A program made the position numbers and the translations under genes. The notes beneath the pieces are model-generated. The model searched no databases. It saw only the letters and a program-made list of their open reading frames with translations, and was not told the origin of the DNA. A stretch of 64,000 nucleotides of DNA, taken from NCBI RefSeq assembly GCF_003815715.1, contig NZ_CP033922.1:3272001-3336000 (forward strand), read 5' to 3'. Numbering within the stretch: the first letter of the stretch is position 1; every line of letters starts with the position of its first letter. This DNA comes from Chryseobacterium sp. G0162. Its GTDB lineage: Bacteria > Bacteroidota > Bacteroidia > Flavobacteriales > Weeksellaceae. Below, in pieces: positions 17,675 through 24,717 of the stretch.

Positions 17675-19348
17675 TTACTGATTTTTATGAGATGTTCTTA
17701 AAGTTCCCCCTTCCAGATGAATATGCTGATCCGCATGCTGCAAAAGTTCTGCATCCTGTGAAACAATGATGATCGTTGTTTTTTCTTTGATCTTCAAAAG
17801 GTACTGTATCATTCTATCCTGATATTCTTCACGGATTCCTGCAAAAGGGTTTTCCAGAATGATAAGCCTCTTTTCACCCAAAAGTGCCCGCAGAAGTAGA
17901 ATTTTCTTTTTTGAGCTGAAGGTGATTTCAGGATCTGTTTCACTGACTTCGGTGAAAAATCCACTGCTGAACATACTGGAAATATTTTCTATTCCGATAT
18001 TTTCAGAAAGCTCCAGAATGTCTTCCGTATGGCTTTCACTATTCCCCAATATGATATTTTCTTTCACTGTTCCCTGAATGATCTTCATATTTTCAAGATA
18101 AAGACCTATGTCGTTTCTCAGCAGTTGTTTCTCAATGTTTTTTAATGGAATTCTGTCAAATAAAATGGTTCCTGAGCTAGGGTCAAAAAAACCTGTGATC
18201 ATATTGAGGAGAAGTGTTTTTCCGGCTCCTAACTTTCCTGTTAAAACATTAATGGTATTTTCCCGAATTTTAAAATTCACATCCGAAAGGATGGGGCTAT
18301 GCTCGTTGAATGAAAAACTTACATTTTTAAATTCAATCTCTGCCCCTTTTTCTTTCTGTGATAATATAATTTCACCGTTTTGTTCCTCTTTAAGCTCTGT
18401 AATTTTAGAAAGTTTGGCAAAAGAAGCGATAAGATCATAATAACTTTCAAGGCTTACAATCAGTTTTTCTACAGCAGACATAATGCTTAGAACAACAATT
18501 TCTGTAGCAATAAAAGCCCCAATATTCAGTTTTTGATTAATCAGAAGATAAGTTCCAATAGCAAGCATCGCTAAAGTAATAATCACTTTAAAAGCAATAA
18601 TCGTTTTGTACTGAAAAACAAGAACTTTAAAATGGGATGTCCTATGTTTAAGATATTCTACAACGCGTTCATCGGTTCCTTTTAGATGAGCATCATTTTC
18701 AGAATGCATCTTAAAGGTTTTTACCGATCCGGCAATATCTTCGATCCATGCCGCCGTATCATATTTTTTGTTACTTTCTTCAATACTGGATTTAATCCCG
18801 CTTTCCATCGTATATCTGAAAATAATAATTACAGAAATAACCACCAGCCCTCCAAATGCCAGAAACCAGGGATGATAAAAAGAAAGTAAAAGAATTCCAA
18901 AAACAATCTGAATCAACGCGGTGGGAATCTCCAGCAAAATCTTTGAAATTCCTTTTTGTAAATTTTGGATATCAAAAAAACGGTTAACAAGCTCCGGGAG
19001 ATAATACTTTCTGGTATAAGAAAGATCGACCTTTGGAATCTTATCAGCGATGGCAATGGAAAACTCTACATATATTTTCTGCTGGATTTTTTCAATGATT
19101 TGTATCACCTTTAACCTGAAATATCCGGCAAGCCATGTTCCGATGACTACAAAGAAGATGAGGAGGTAAATGGAAGTCGTCATGGTAGCTCCCATTACAA
19201 AACTTACTATAGACTGTATTCCCAACGGAACACTCAATAAAACAAGACCGTTGAGGACAGCATAAAAATAAATATTAGTGACATCTTTTTTCTCTTTTGT
19301 AATGTACCGGATCAGTCTTTTGCCCTGTTCATTTGCGGTTATTTCCAT
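17675..19348 (-). CDS. ABC exporter (membrane plus ATPase) with degenerate ATPase motifs
   Basis: 557 residues: a six-helix exporter domain (about 25-315), then a nucleotide-binding domain (about 335-555). Walker A is intact (GKLGAGKT, 371-378), but the other motifs are altered. The Q-loop Gln is Glu (419, in LYLENMK). The LSGGQ signature is absent, with TFSSKKK at 476-482. Walker B plus catalytic Glu reads LIILEN, so DE has become EN (499-500), and the H-loop His is Gln (531, IIIVSQ). No C39 peptidase domain is present. It is the first gene of the ABC-HlyD-TolC operon. It may bind ATP without hydrolysing it well, or work differently. The substrate is unknown. Confidence 0.88.
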   Translation of the reverse strand: MEITANEQGKRLIRYITKEKKDVTNIYFYAVLNGLVLLSVPLGIQSIVSFVMGATMTTSIYLLIFFVVIGTWLAGYFRLKVIQIIEKIQQKIYVEFSIAIADKIPKVDLSYTRKYYLPELVNRFFDIQNLQKGISKILLEIPTALIQIVFGILLLSFYHPWFLAFGGLVVISVIIIFRYTMESGIKSSIEESNKKYDTAAWIEDIAGSVKTFKMHSENDAHLKGTDERVVEYLKHRTSHFKVLVFQYKTIIAFKVIITLAMLAIGTYLLINQKLNIGAFIATEIVVLSIMSAVEKLIVSLESYYDLIASFAKLSKITELKEEQNGEIILSQKEKGAEIEFKNVSFSFNEHSPILSDVNFKIRENTINVLTGKLGAGKTLLLNMITGFFDPSSGTILFDRIPLKNIEKQLLRNDIGLYLENMKIIQGTVKENIILGNSESHTEDILELSENIGIENISSMFSSGFFTEVSETDPEITFSSKKKILLLRALLGEKRLIILENPFAGIREEYQDRMIQYLLKIKEKTTIIIVSQDAELLQHADQHIHLEGGTLRTSHKNQ

Positions 19349-19454
19349 TTTTCTTTTTTGCTGAGGTTACAGATTTTTCCATCTTTAGATTTTCCAATGA
19401 ATACCGGATTGGTTTTGGAAAAGATAGACTGGATGCTCTTCTTTTTTAGAATAC

Positions 19455-19667
19455 TTATACAGGATAGATGAAATTATTTTTTGAAAATGCCCTGTTGATA
19501 AAAGTAATAAATACATTTTTTGAATTCAGGTTTAATGATTCATCTTGTATTTTTTTTACCCATTTTTCGAAGCCTACTCTTTCTGAATTGTAAAAACAAA
19601 GCCTTTTTCGATTCTGTATTTCATCTGAAAAATTATATAATGTATATCTCTTATTTTGGGGTTTCAA
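19455..19667 (-). CDS. Hypothetical 70-residue protein or gene fragment
   Basis: ATG-initiated frame on the same strand as, and about 105 bp upstream of, the export operon. The product (MKPQNKRYTLYNFSDEIQNR..., ending NNFIYPV) is basic and soluble with no signal peptide. Its position before an ABC-HlyD-TolC operon would suit a small exported substrate or a regulator remnant, but nothing in the sequence identifies it. It could be chance coding in AT-rich DNA. Confidence 0.35.
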   Translation of the reverse strand: MKPQNKRYTLYNFSDEIQNRKRLCFYNSERVGFEKWVKKIQDESLNLNSKNVFITFINRAFSKNNFIYPV

Positions 19668-19874
19668 AGATAAAAGATGAAATTTGTTAATATTCTTATC
19701 TACATTAGAATGAGATTAAAATGTCATTAGAATATGATGGTTGGATTTGTTTTTTTTATGATCGTTATCATATTATTTATAGATTCACCGCTTTGAATCT
19801 GAAAAGATCAGCAGGAAACTTAAAGAATGAATTAAAAGTTCAACAAATTTCTTTTTAACCTTGTTCATTTTTAG

Positions 19875-19882
19875 TAAATTTG
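19875..19882 (+). promoter_or_regulatory. -7 promoter element of sucC
   Basis: TAAATTTG matches TAnnTTTG and lies 38 bp before the sucC ATG; only a T-run stands at the -33 position. Confidence 0.65.
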
Positions 19883-19920
19883 TCAACCTTTAAATATTAA
19901 AATAAAATAATAAAAATAAT

Positions 19921-21111
19921 ATGAATCTTCACGAGTATCAATCAAAAGAGATTTTATCAAAGTATGGAGTAGCTATCCAACGTGGTTTCGTTGCAAACAA
20001 CGTAGACGAAGCTGTAGCAGCTGCTGAAAAATTGACTGCTGAAACTGGAGCTCAGGCTTGGGTTGTAAAAGCACAAATTCACGCAGGTGGTCGTGGTAAA
20101 GGTGGAGGTGTTAAGTTTTCTCCAAACATGGACAAGCTTAAAGAAAATGCTCAGAATATCATCGGAATGCAGTTGGTAACACCACAAACTTCTGCTGAAG
20201 GTAAAAAAGTACACTCTGTTTTGGTTGCAGAAGATGTTTATTATCCTGGAGAATCTGAAACTAAAGAATTTTATGTTTCTATTCTTTTAGATAGAGCTGA
20301 AGGGAAAAATACAATCGTATATTCTACTGAAGGAGGGATGGATATTGAGCACGTTGCAGAAGTAACTCCTCATTTAATTCATAACGAACTTATTGATCCA
20401 GCGATCGGTCTTCAAGGATTCCAGGCTAGAAAAATAGCTTTCAACTTAGGTCTTGAAGGAAATGCTTTTAAAGAATTTGTGAAATTTATTTCATCTCTTT
20501 ACAATGCTTACACAGGAATTGATGCTTCTCTTTTCGAAATCAACCCAGTGTTGAAAACTTCTGATAACAAAATTATCGCTGTAGATGCTAAAGTAACTTT
20601 AGATGACAACTCATTGTTCCGTCACAAAGACTTAGCTGAATTAAGAGATACAAGAGAAGAAGACCCAATGGATGTTGAAGCTGGTGAAGCTGGTCTTAAC
20701 TTCGTAAAACTAGACGGTAACGTTGCTTGTATGGTAAACGGTGCTGGTCTGGCAATGGCAACTATGGATATCATCAAATTATCTGGTGGTAACCCTGCTA
20801 ACTTCCTTGACGTAGGAGGTACAGCTGATGCTCAGAGAGTACAGACTGCTTTCGGAATCATCTTAAGAGATCCAAACGTAAAAGCAATCTTAATCAACAT
20901 CTTCGGAGGTATCGTAAGATGTGACAGAGTTGCTCAAGGTGTTGTAGACGCTTACAAAGCTATGGGTAGCCTTCCGGTTCCATTAATAGTAAGATTACAA
21001 GGAACTAACGCTGTAGAAGCTAAAAAATTGATCGATGAGTCTGGTCTTCCGGTTCATTCTGCAATTACTTTAGAAGAAGCTGCAAACAAAGTAAAAGAAG
21101 TTTTAGCGTAA
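19921..21111 (+). CDS. sucC: Succinyl-CoA synthetase (ADP-forming) beta subunit
   Basis: 396 residues, the normal SucC length. It works with SucD in the TCA cycle, making ATP (or GTP) from succinyl-CoA. The start MNLHEYQSKEILSKYGV, the ATP-grasp loop HAGGRGKGGGVK (about 54-65), LFEINPV and the C-terminal NIFGGIVRCDRVAQG are all family hallmarks. sucD is not adjacent: a terminator follows at once, so the alpha subunit must be encoded elsewhere. The codon use is that of a highly expressed gene. Confidence 0.98.
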   Translation: MNLHEYQSKEILSKYGVAIQRGFVANNVDEAVAAAEKLTAETGAQAWVVKAQIHAGGRGKGGGVKFSPNMDKLKENAQNIIGMQLVTPQTSAEGKKVHSVLVAEDVYYPGESETKEFYVSILLDRAEGKNTIVYSTEGGMDIEHVAEVTPHLIHNELIDPAIGLQGFQARKIAFNLGLEGNAFKEFVKFISSLYNAYTGIDASLFEINPVLKTSDNKIIAVDAKVTLDDNSLFRHKDLAELRDTREEDPMDVEAGEAGLNFVKLDGNVACMVNGAGLAMATMDIIKLSGGNPANFLDVGGTADAQRVQTAFGIILRDPNVKAILINIFGGIVRCDRVAQGVVDAYKAMGSLPVPLIVRLQGTNAVEAKKLIDESGLPVHSAITLEEAANKVKEVLA

Positions 21112-21134
21112 TCTAAAATTTTCAAATAAATAAG

Positions 21135-21164
21135 AAACCGTTTCATTTTTGGAACGGTTTTTTT
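21135..21164 (+). terminator. sucC terminator
   Basis: Stem AAACCGTT / AACGGTTT with a 10-nt loop followed by seven T, 23 bp after the sucC stop. Confidence 0.85.
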
Positions 21165-21490
21165 GTGCTTAAAAACTAATTTTTGTTGTAAATAATGAAG
21201 GCGCAATAAAATCAAAAATTTTCGGTTAACGTCCACTATTTATTTGCTGCAAATGCACGAGTTTGTTTTATTGATTATATAAAATGGAACAACATAGGCA
21301 CATAGGCTTATGGACTCGTTTTGTAACCATTATCAGTACTATATAATTTTATAGGGATAGAATCATCACGCCTTAAAAACATTCATATATCCTAAAATCT
21401 TTGCATTACTAAAAAGCCACTCCAAATCGAAGTAGCTTAGTAGTAATTTATTCACAAACATCTGTGAAGTCTGTGGGAAATAAAAATGAA
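21165..21490. repeat. 326-bp intergenic region with decayed dispersed-repeat sequence
   Basis: No gene. The segment from about 21247 (AATGCACGAGTTTG) through 21390 shares short blocks, in the same order, with 5173-5370, including AATGCACGA.TT and TATATAATTTTAT followed by a CCTTAAAA block. The segment near 21455-21478 (ATCTGTGAAGTCTGTGGG) resembles part of the 236-bp tandem unit. I read it as a diverged member of a dispersed intergenic family. Confidence 0.5.
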
Positions 21491-22375
21491 CTATTTATCC
21501 TGGCTTTCAGGTGGATTGCTTTCTCCATTTGTAATACTGATACTTGTAGGAGTTACCAGCAGAATTTTATCCACATCAAATCGCTCTTTAATATTTAGAT
21601 AGGCCTTACTTCTTACCTGTGCCAGATTTGCTCCAATTTTGATCCAGAATTTTACCTGAAGATTAAAAGATCCTTGTTTCAAATCAGTAAATATTACCTC
21701 TGCAGTATCCAGTTTATCAACATTATCAAGATTTTTTATCACATCCAGGATTCCTTTCTGGGCTTTACTAATGTCTTCATCGGCAGGAATTTCAAAATTT
21801 AAGATAATTCTGCGCTGAGGGGATGCCGTAATATTATAAAACGGAGCATTAAAAACCACCTGATTGGGGATATAAGCTTTCTTTCCATCGTCTGTAAGGA
21901 TTTTAGTTGTTAAAAATCCAATCTCCTGTACGGTCCCGGAATGATTCCCTATGGTAATATAATCCCCCACTTTAAAAGCTTTGTCAATACCAATAAGCAT
22001 TCCTGAAAAGATACTGGAAACAAGATCTTTCAAAGCAACTCCGGCAATAACCCCGGCTACTCCCAGACTTCCTATAAATTTCCACAGGAAACCACTGAAG
22101 CCCATAATTTCAAGGGAAATAAATGTTCCCATCAGCATAATCAGGAATCTGAATATACTGATTAAGGTAACCAGTGAGCTCTCTTTCTGACTTTTGGGAA
22201 AGAATTTGTGAAATAGTTTTACGGCAATCTGGCTCAGGTATTTACTTGTAATAAGAAAAAATGTAAATACTAAAATGCCGACAATCAGTTTAGGAGTAAG
22301 CTCTGCGAACGTTACATACCAACTTTCTAATACCTTATACACCAAGTCTATGTAGGTGAGTCCGGTTTTCTCCAT
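21491..22375 (-). CDS. MscS-family mechanosensitive ion channel
   Basis: 294 residues, close to the E. coli MscS length. It opens under membrane tension to release solutes on hypo-osmotic shock. Three N-terminal membrane spans lead to the pore helix and GVAGVIAGVALKDLVSSIFSGMLI (about 105-130), the family core. The beta domain follows, with FKVGDYITIGNHSGTVQEIGFLTTKI and the VFNAPFYN segment. It is a single gene, divergent from the 1-Cys peroxiredoxin. Confidence 0.95.
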   Translation of the reverse strand: MEKTGLTYIDLVYKVLESWYVTFAELTPKLIVGILVFTFFLITSKYLSQIAVKLFHKFFPKSQKESSLVTLISIFRFLIMLMGTFISLEIMGFSGFLWKFIGSLGVAGVIAGVALKDLVSSIFSGMLIGIDKAFKVGDYITIGNHSGTVQEIGFLTTKILTDDGKKAYIPNQVVFNAPFYNITASPQRRIILNFEIPADEDISKAQKGILDVIKNLDNVDKLDTAEVIFTDLKQGSFNLQVKFWIKIGANLAQVRSKAYLNIKERFDVDKILLVTPTSISITNGESNPPESQDK

Positions 22376-22417
22376 GAATAAAATTTTACATTAAATATAT
22401 AAATTTTCAACAAAAAT

Positions 22418-22448
22418 TTTGCCAGTATCAAAAAGTCTACTAAATTTG
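22418..22448 (+). promoter_or_regulatory. Promoter of the 1-Cys peroxiredoxin gene
   Basis: TTTG (22418-22421), a 19-nt spacer and TAAATTTG (22441-22448) match the Bacteroidota housekeeping promoter exactly; the ATG is 23 bp downstream. Confidence 0.8.
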
Positions 22449-22471
22449 TAGACTAACAAACACGAAATATT

Positions 22472-23107
22472 ATGTCAATCAAACTAGGAGATACAGCGCC
22501 GGACTTTCATGCAGAATCATCTGTAGGTGATATCAGATTCTATAATTATCTGGGAGATTCCTGGGGGATTTTATTTTCACACCCGGCAGATTATACTCCG
22601 GTATGTACTACAGAGCTGGGATTTACTTCTAAATTACAATCCGAATTTGCTCAAAGAAATACAAAAGTGATTGCATTAAGTGTGGATGGGGTAGAGGATC
22701 ATCAGAATTGGGTAAAAGACATTAATGAAACTCAGCATACTGATGTACAGTTTCCGATCATCGCTGACAAGGAAAGAAAAGTGTCTGAGCTTTATGATTT
22801 TATCCATCCGAACGCATCAGCCACGGCAACAGTGCGCTCCTTATTGATTATTGATCCTGCTAAGAAAGTGAGGCTTATTATTACTTATCCTGCCTCTACA
22901 GGAAGAAATTTTAATGAAATCCTGAGGGTATTGGATTCTTTACAGTTGGTGGACCGTTATCAGGTAGCTACTCCGGTAAATTGGGAAAACGGAGATGATG
23001 TTATTATTCCACCCACAGTTTCTACAGAAGATGCCATCAAAAAATTTCCAAAAGGGGTGACTGAGATAAAACCGTATTTAAGATATACGCCCCAACCTAA
23101 TACATGA
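22472..23107 (+). CDS. 1-Cys peroxiredoxin (Prx6-like)
   Basis: 211 residues. It reduces hydrogen peroxide and organic peroxides in the cytoplasm. The peroxidatic Cys45 lies in HPADYTPVCTTELG, and the long C-terminal dimerisation part (RVLDSLQLVDRYQVATPVNWENGDDVIIPP) is that of the Prx6 group, which lacks a nearby resolving Cys. It has its own strong promoter and a bidirectional terminator, so it is transcribed alone. Confidence 0.95.
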   Translation: MSIKLGDTAPDFHAESSVGDIRFYNYLGDSWGILFSHPADYTPVCTTELGFTSKLQSEFAQRNTKVIALSVDGVEDHQNWVKDINETQHTDVQFPIIADKERKVSELYDFIHPNASATATVRSLLIIDPAKKVRLIITYPASTGRNFNEILRVLDSLQLVDRYQVATPVNWENGDDVIIPPTVSTEDAIKKFPKGVTEIKPYLRYTPQPNT

Positions 23108-23146
23108 TTTATTTGATTTTTTATAGTTTAGTTTTAATTTGTACGA

Positions 23147-23180
23147 AAAGCGCCCCGAAATAAAATTCCGGGGCGCTTTC
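23147..23180. terminator. Bidirectional intrinsic terminator
   Basis: Perfect 11-bp stem AAAGCGCCCCG / CGGGGCGCTTT, unusually GC-rich here, between convergent genes. Confidence 0.92.
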
Positions 23181-23204
23181 AATTTTTTATAAGTATTTCA
23201 GTGA

Positions 23205-23795
23205 TTACTTAACGTCGTTGATGATTTGTTTTCCTTTAGAAGTAGGAAGATAAATCTGGAATCCTAAACCAAAAGTAATTTTGTTAGTATATCCACCGTT
23301 TCCGAATCCAGCATTCGCATCATATTTAACTAAACCTTCTAAACCAATATTTGGTGTAATGAAGTAAGAATAACCAGGACCGAATCCAAAATTAAGACCG
23401 TTAGAAGAAGAACCTCCTTTAGAGATTGATGTTCCTCCAACACCTAAATTACCTTCCAAGAACCATCTTCCGTGGTGTAACAGGTTGTTTACTCCCTGCT
23501 CTCCCGGGTTAAGATAGTAACGTCCTAATGCTCCTACATTATAAGTGAATGTAGTTGGCGCATCTTTAGCTCCTTTGAAGCCTAAATCTACATATCCACC
23601 CACTGCAATGTTATCTTCAATAAAGTAAGCTCCTTTAGGCTGGATGTTGAAATCATAACCACCTCCTTTGTTTAATCCAAAGTTGGCGCCTGCAAGGTTA
23701 CCCCCTACCATCCAATTACCTTTCTGAATCTGAGCGTTTGCAGTTGCTGTTAAACCTGCTACAGCTAATATCCCTGTTAAAATAAGTTTTTTCAT
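23205..23795 (-). CDS. Small outer-membrane beta-barrel protein
   Basis: 196 residues. A signal peptide (MKKLILTGILAVAGLTATANAQ) precedes short alternating strands rich in Gly and aromatic residues (GYSYFITPNIGLEGLVKY, KITFGLGFQIYLP), typical of an eight-strand OmpA/OmpW-like porin-fold protein. Codon use and the bare AT-rich leader suggest strong expression. The function is structural or unknown. The only oddity is the non-aromatic C-terminus (KQIINDVK), so the last strand is probably the FGLGFQIYL stretch before it. Confidence 0.82.
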   Translation of the reverse strand: MKKLILTGILAVAGLTATANAQIQKGNWMVGGNLAGANFGLNKGGGYDFNIQPKGAYFIEDNIAVGGYVDLGFKGAKDAPTTFTYNVGALGRYYLNPGEQGVNNLLHHGRWFLEGNLGVGGTSISKGGSSSNGLNFGFGPGYSYFITPNIGLEGLVKYDANAGFGNGGYTNKITFGLGFQIYLPTSKGKQIINDVK

Positions 23796-24109
23796 AATTT
23801 ATTATTTTAATAATTAAATGTTTATTATTCACGAATTATAGAAAAAACAATAAATGTGCCAGAGTCTTAATTTTAGACAATTTTTCTAAATTAATGTTAA
23901 TAATATCAACAAGATAGGATATGTATATATAACTTTATTATTGTATATTTCATAATTAAATAATATAAAAGTTTAAGGGATGGAGGAAAAATTGCTAAAG
24001 TCTCAAAGAATTATTATTTCTGTTTTTATTACTCAGACAGAAAAAGTAGGGATGTTATTAATAATTTTATAAAATCTGCAGTTTTTTTATTTTCATCTTT
24101 ATCTATTAA
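23796..24109. other. 314-bp intergenic region, nothing recognised
   Basis: Very AT-rich DNA upstream of the outer-membrane protein gene and downstream of the PepSY gene. No open frame, tRNA or clear terminator. It should contain the promoter of the 23205-23795 gene, but I cannot place it with confidence. Confidence 0.5.
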
Positions 24110-24625
24110 TTAAATAAGTAAAAGAAGAATGGAGATAACAAGTCCTGCAATCGTAAACTTGATCCCGCGTTTGAAAGCTTTTGTCTTCGGATTAAACATC
24201 CAGAAACTTGAGATCACAAAGAAGAAAAGAGCAACTCCGAAAAATACACTTAGTGGAGCTATGGCATCTTTAGATTGTGATTTATGAAGAGAAACCATTT
24301 TATCCAACACAAAAGGCAGTTCCATTTTAGAATACTTAGCGATTCCTGTAGAAGAATCATAAGTTCCCTTTTTAAAATGGAGAACGGTACCTTCAGTCTT
24401 TTCTACTTCAAGGCCTTTCATCTTTAATTCTTTTTTCAGTTCTTTTTCAGATAGATTAGCAGATAAAGTCTTTTCATACTTTTTTTCGCTCTTTAGAAAA
24501 TCTGTGTCTCTGTAGACCAGAATAATTCCACTTACAGCATACACAGCCATAATACCAGCCAGGAAATATCCCAGATAGCGGTGTGTAATTCTCATGAAAC
24601 TTCTAGTGTCTTTAATCTTATCCAT
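24110..24625 (-). CDS. PepSY-associated membrane protein of an iron-uptake operon
   Basis: 171 residues. A first membrane helix (FMRITHRYLGYFLAGIMAVYAVSGIILVYRD), a periplasmic segment of about 85 residues and two C-terminal helices (near 118-140 and 152-171) fit the short PepSY_TM-like proteins that sit beside TonB-dependent siderophore receptors and may reduce ferric siderophores. The paired His residues of the larger reductases are mostly absent (His15 remains). It lies 92 bp downstream of the receptor gene, probably co-transcribed. Confidence 0.8.
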   Translation of the reverse strand: MDKIKDTRSFMRITHRYLGYFLAGIMAVYAVSGIILVYRDTDFLKSEKKYEKTLSANLSEKELKKELKMKGLEVEKTEGTVLHFKKGTYDSSTGIAKYSKMELPFVLDKMVSLHKSQSKDAIAPLSVFFGVALFFFVISSFWMFNPKTKAFKRGIKFTIAGLVISILLLLI

Positions 24626-24717
24626 ATCGTTTTTTTGTTTTGTTTTTAAATTTCAAAAGTGGAAACTGCAAAAATGCAGCTTCCACTTTTAATAAAGAAG
24701 TAATTATATATTTAATT

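Larger units (their letters stand above)
19349..19920. other. 572-bp intergenic region, AT-rich, possible gene remnant
   Basis: Between the ABC gene and sucC. It holds one 70-codon frame (19455-19667, minus). Just downstream, other minus-strand frames read like protein (for example GKSKDGKICNLSKKEKWK ending near the ABC start, and KKEEHPVYLFQNQSGIHW in another frame), which is compatible with a broken short gene. The right part (19668-19920) is promoter DNA for sucC with a TAAATTTG element. Confidence 0.5.

Noticed and set aside
17675..19348. Bacteriocin exporter with C39 peptidase
   Set aside because: The N-terminus goes straight into membrane helices and has no peptidase Cys/His motif.
21054..21236. 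60-codon minus-strand frame over the sucC end
   Set aside because: It covers the sucC terminator and 3' end; no features of a protein.
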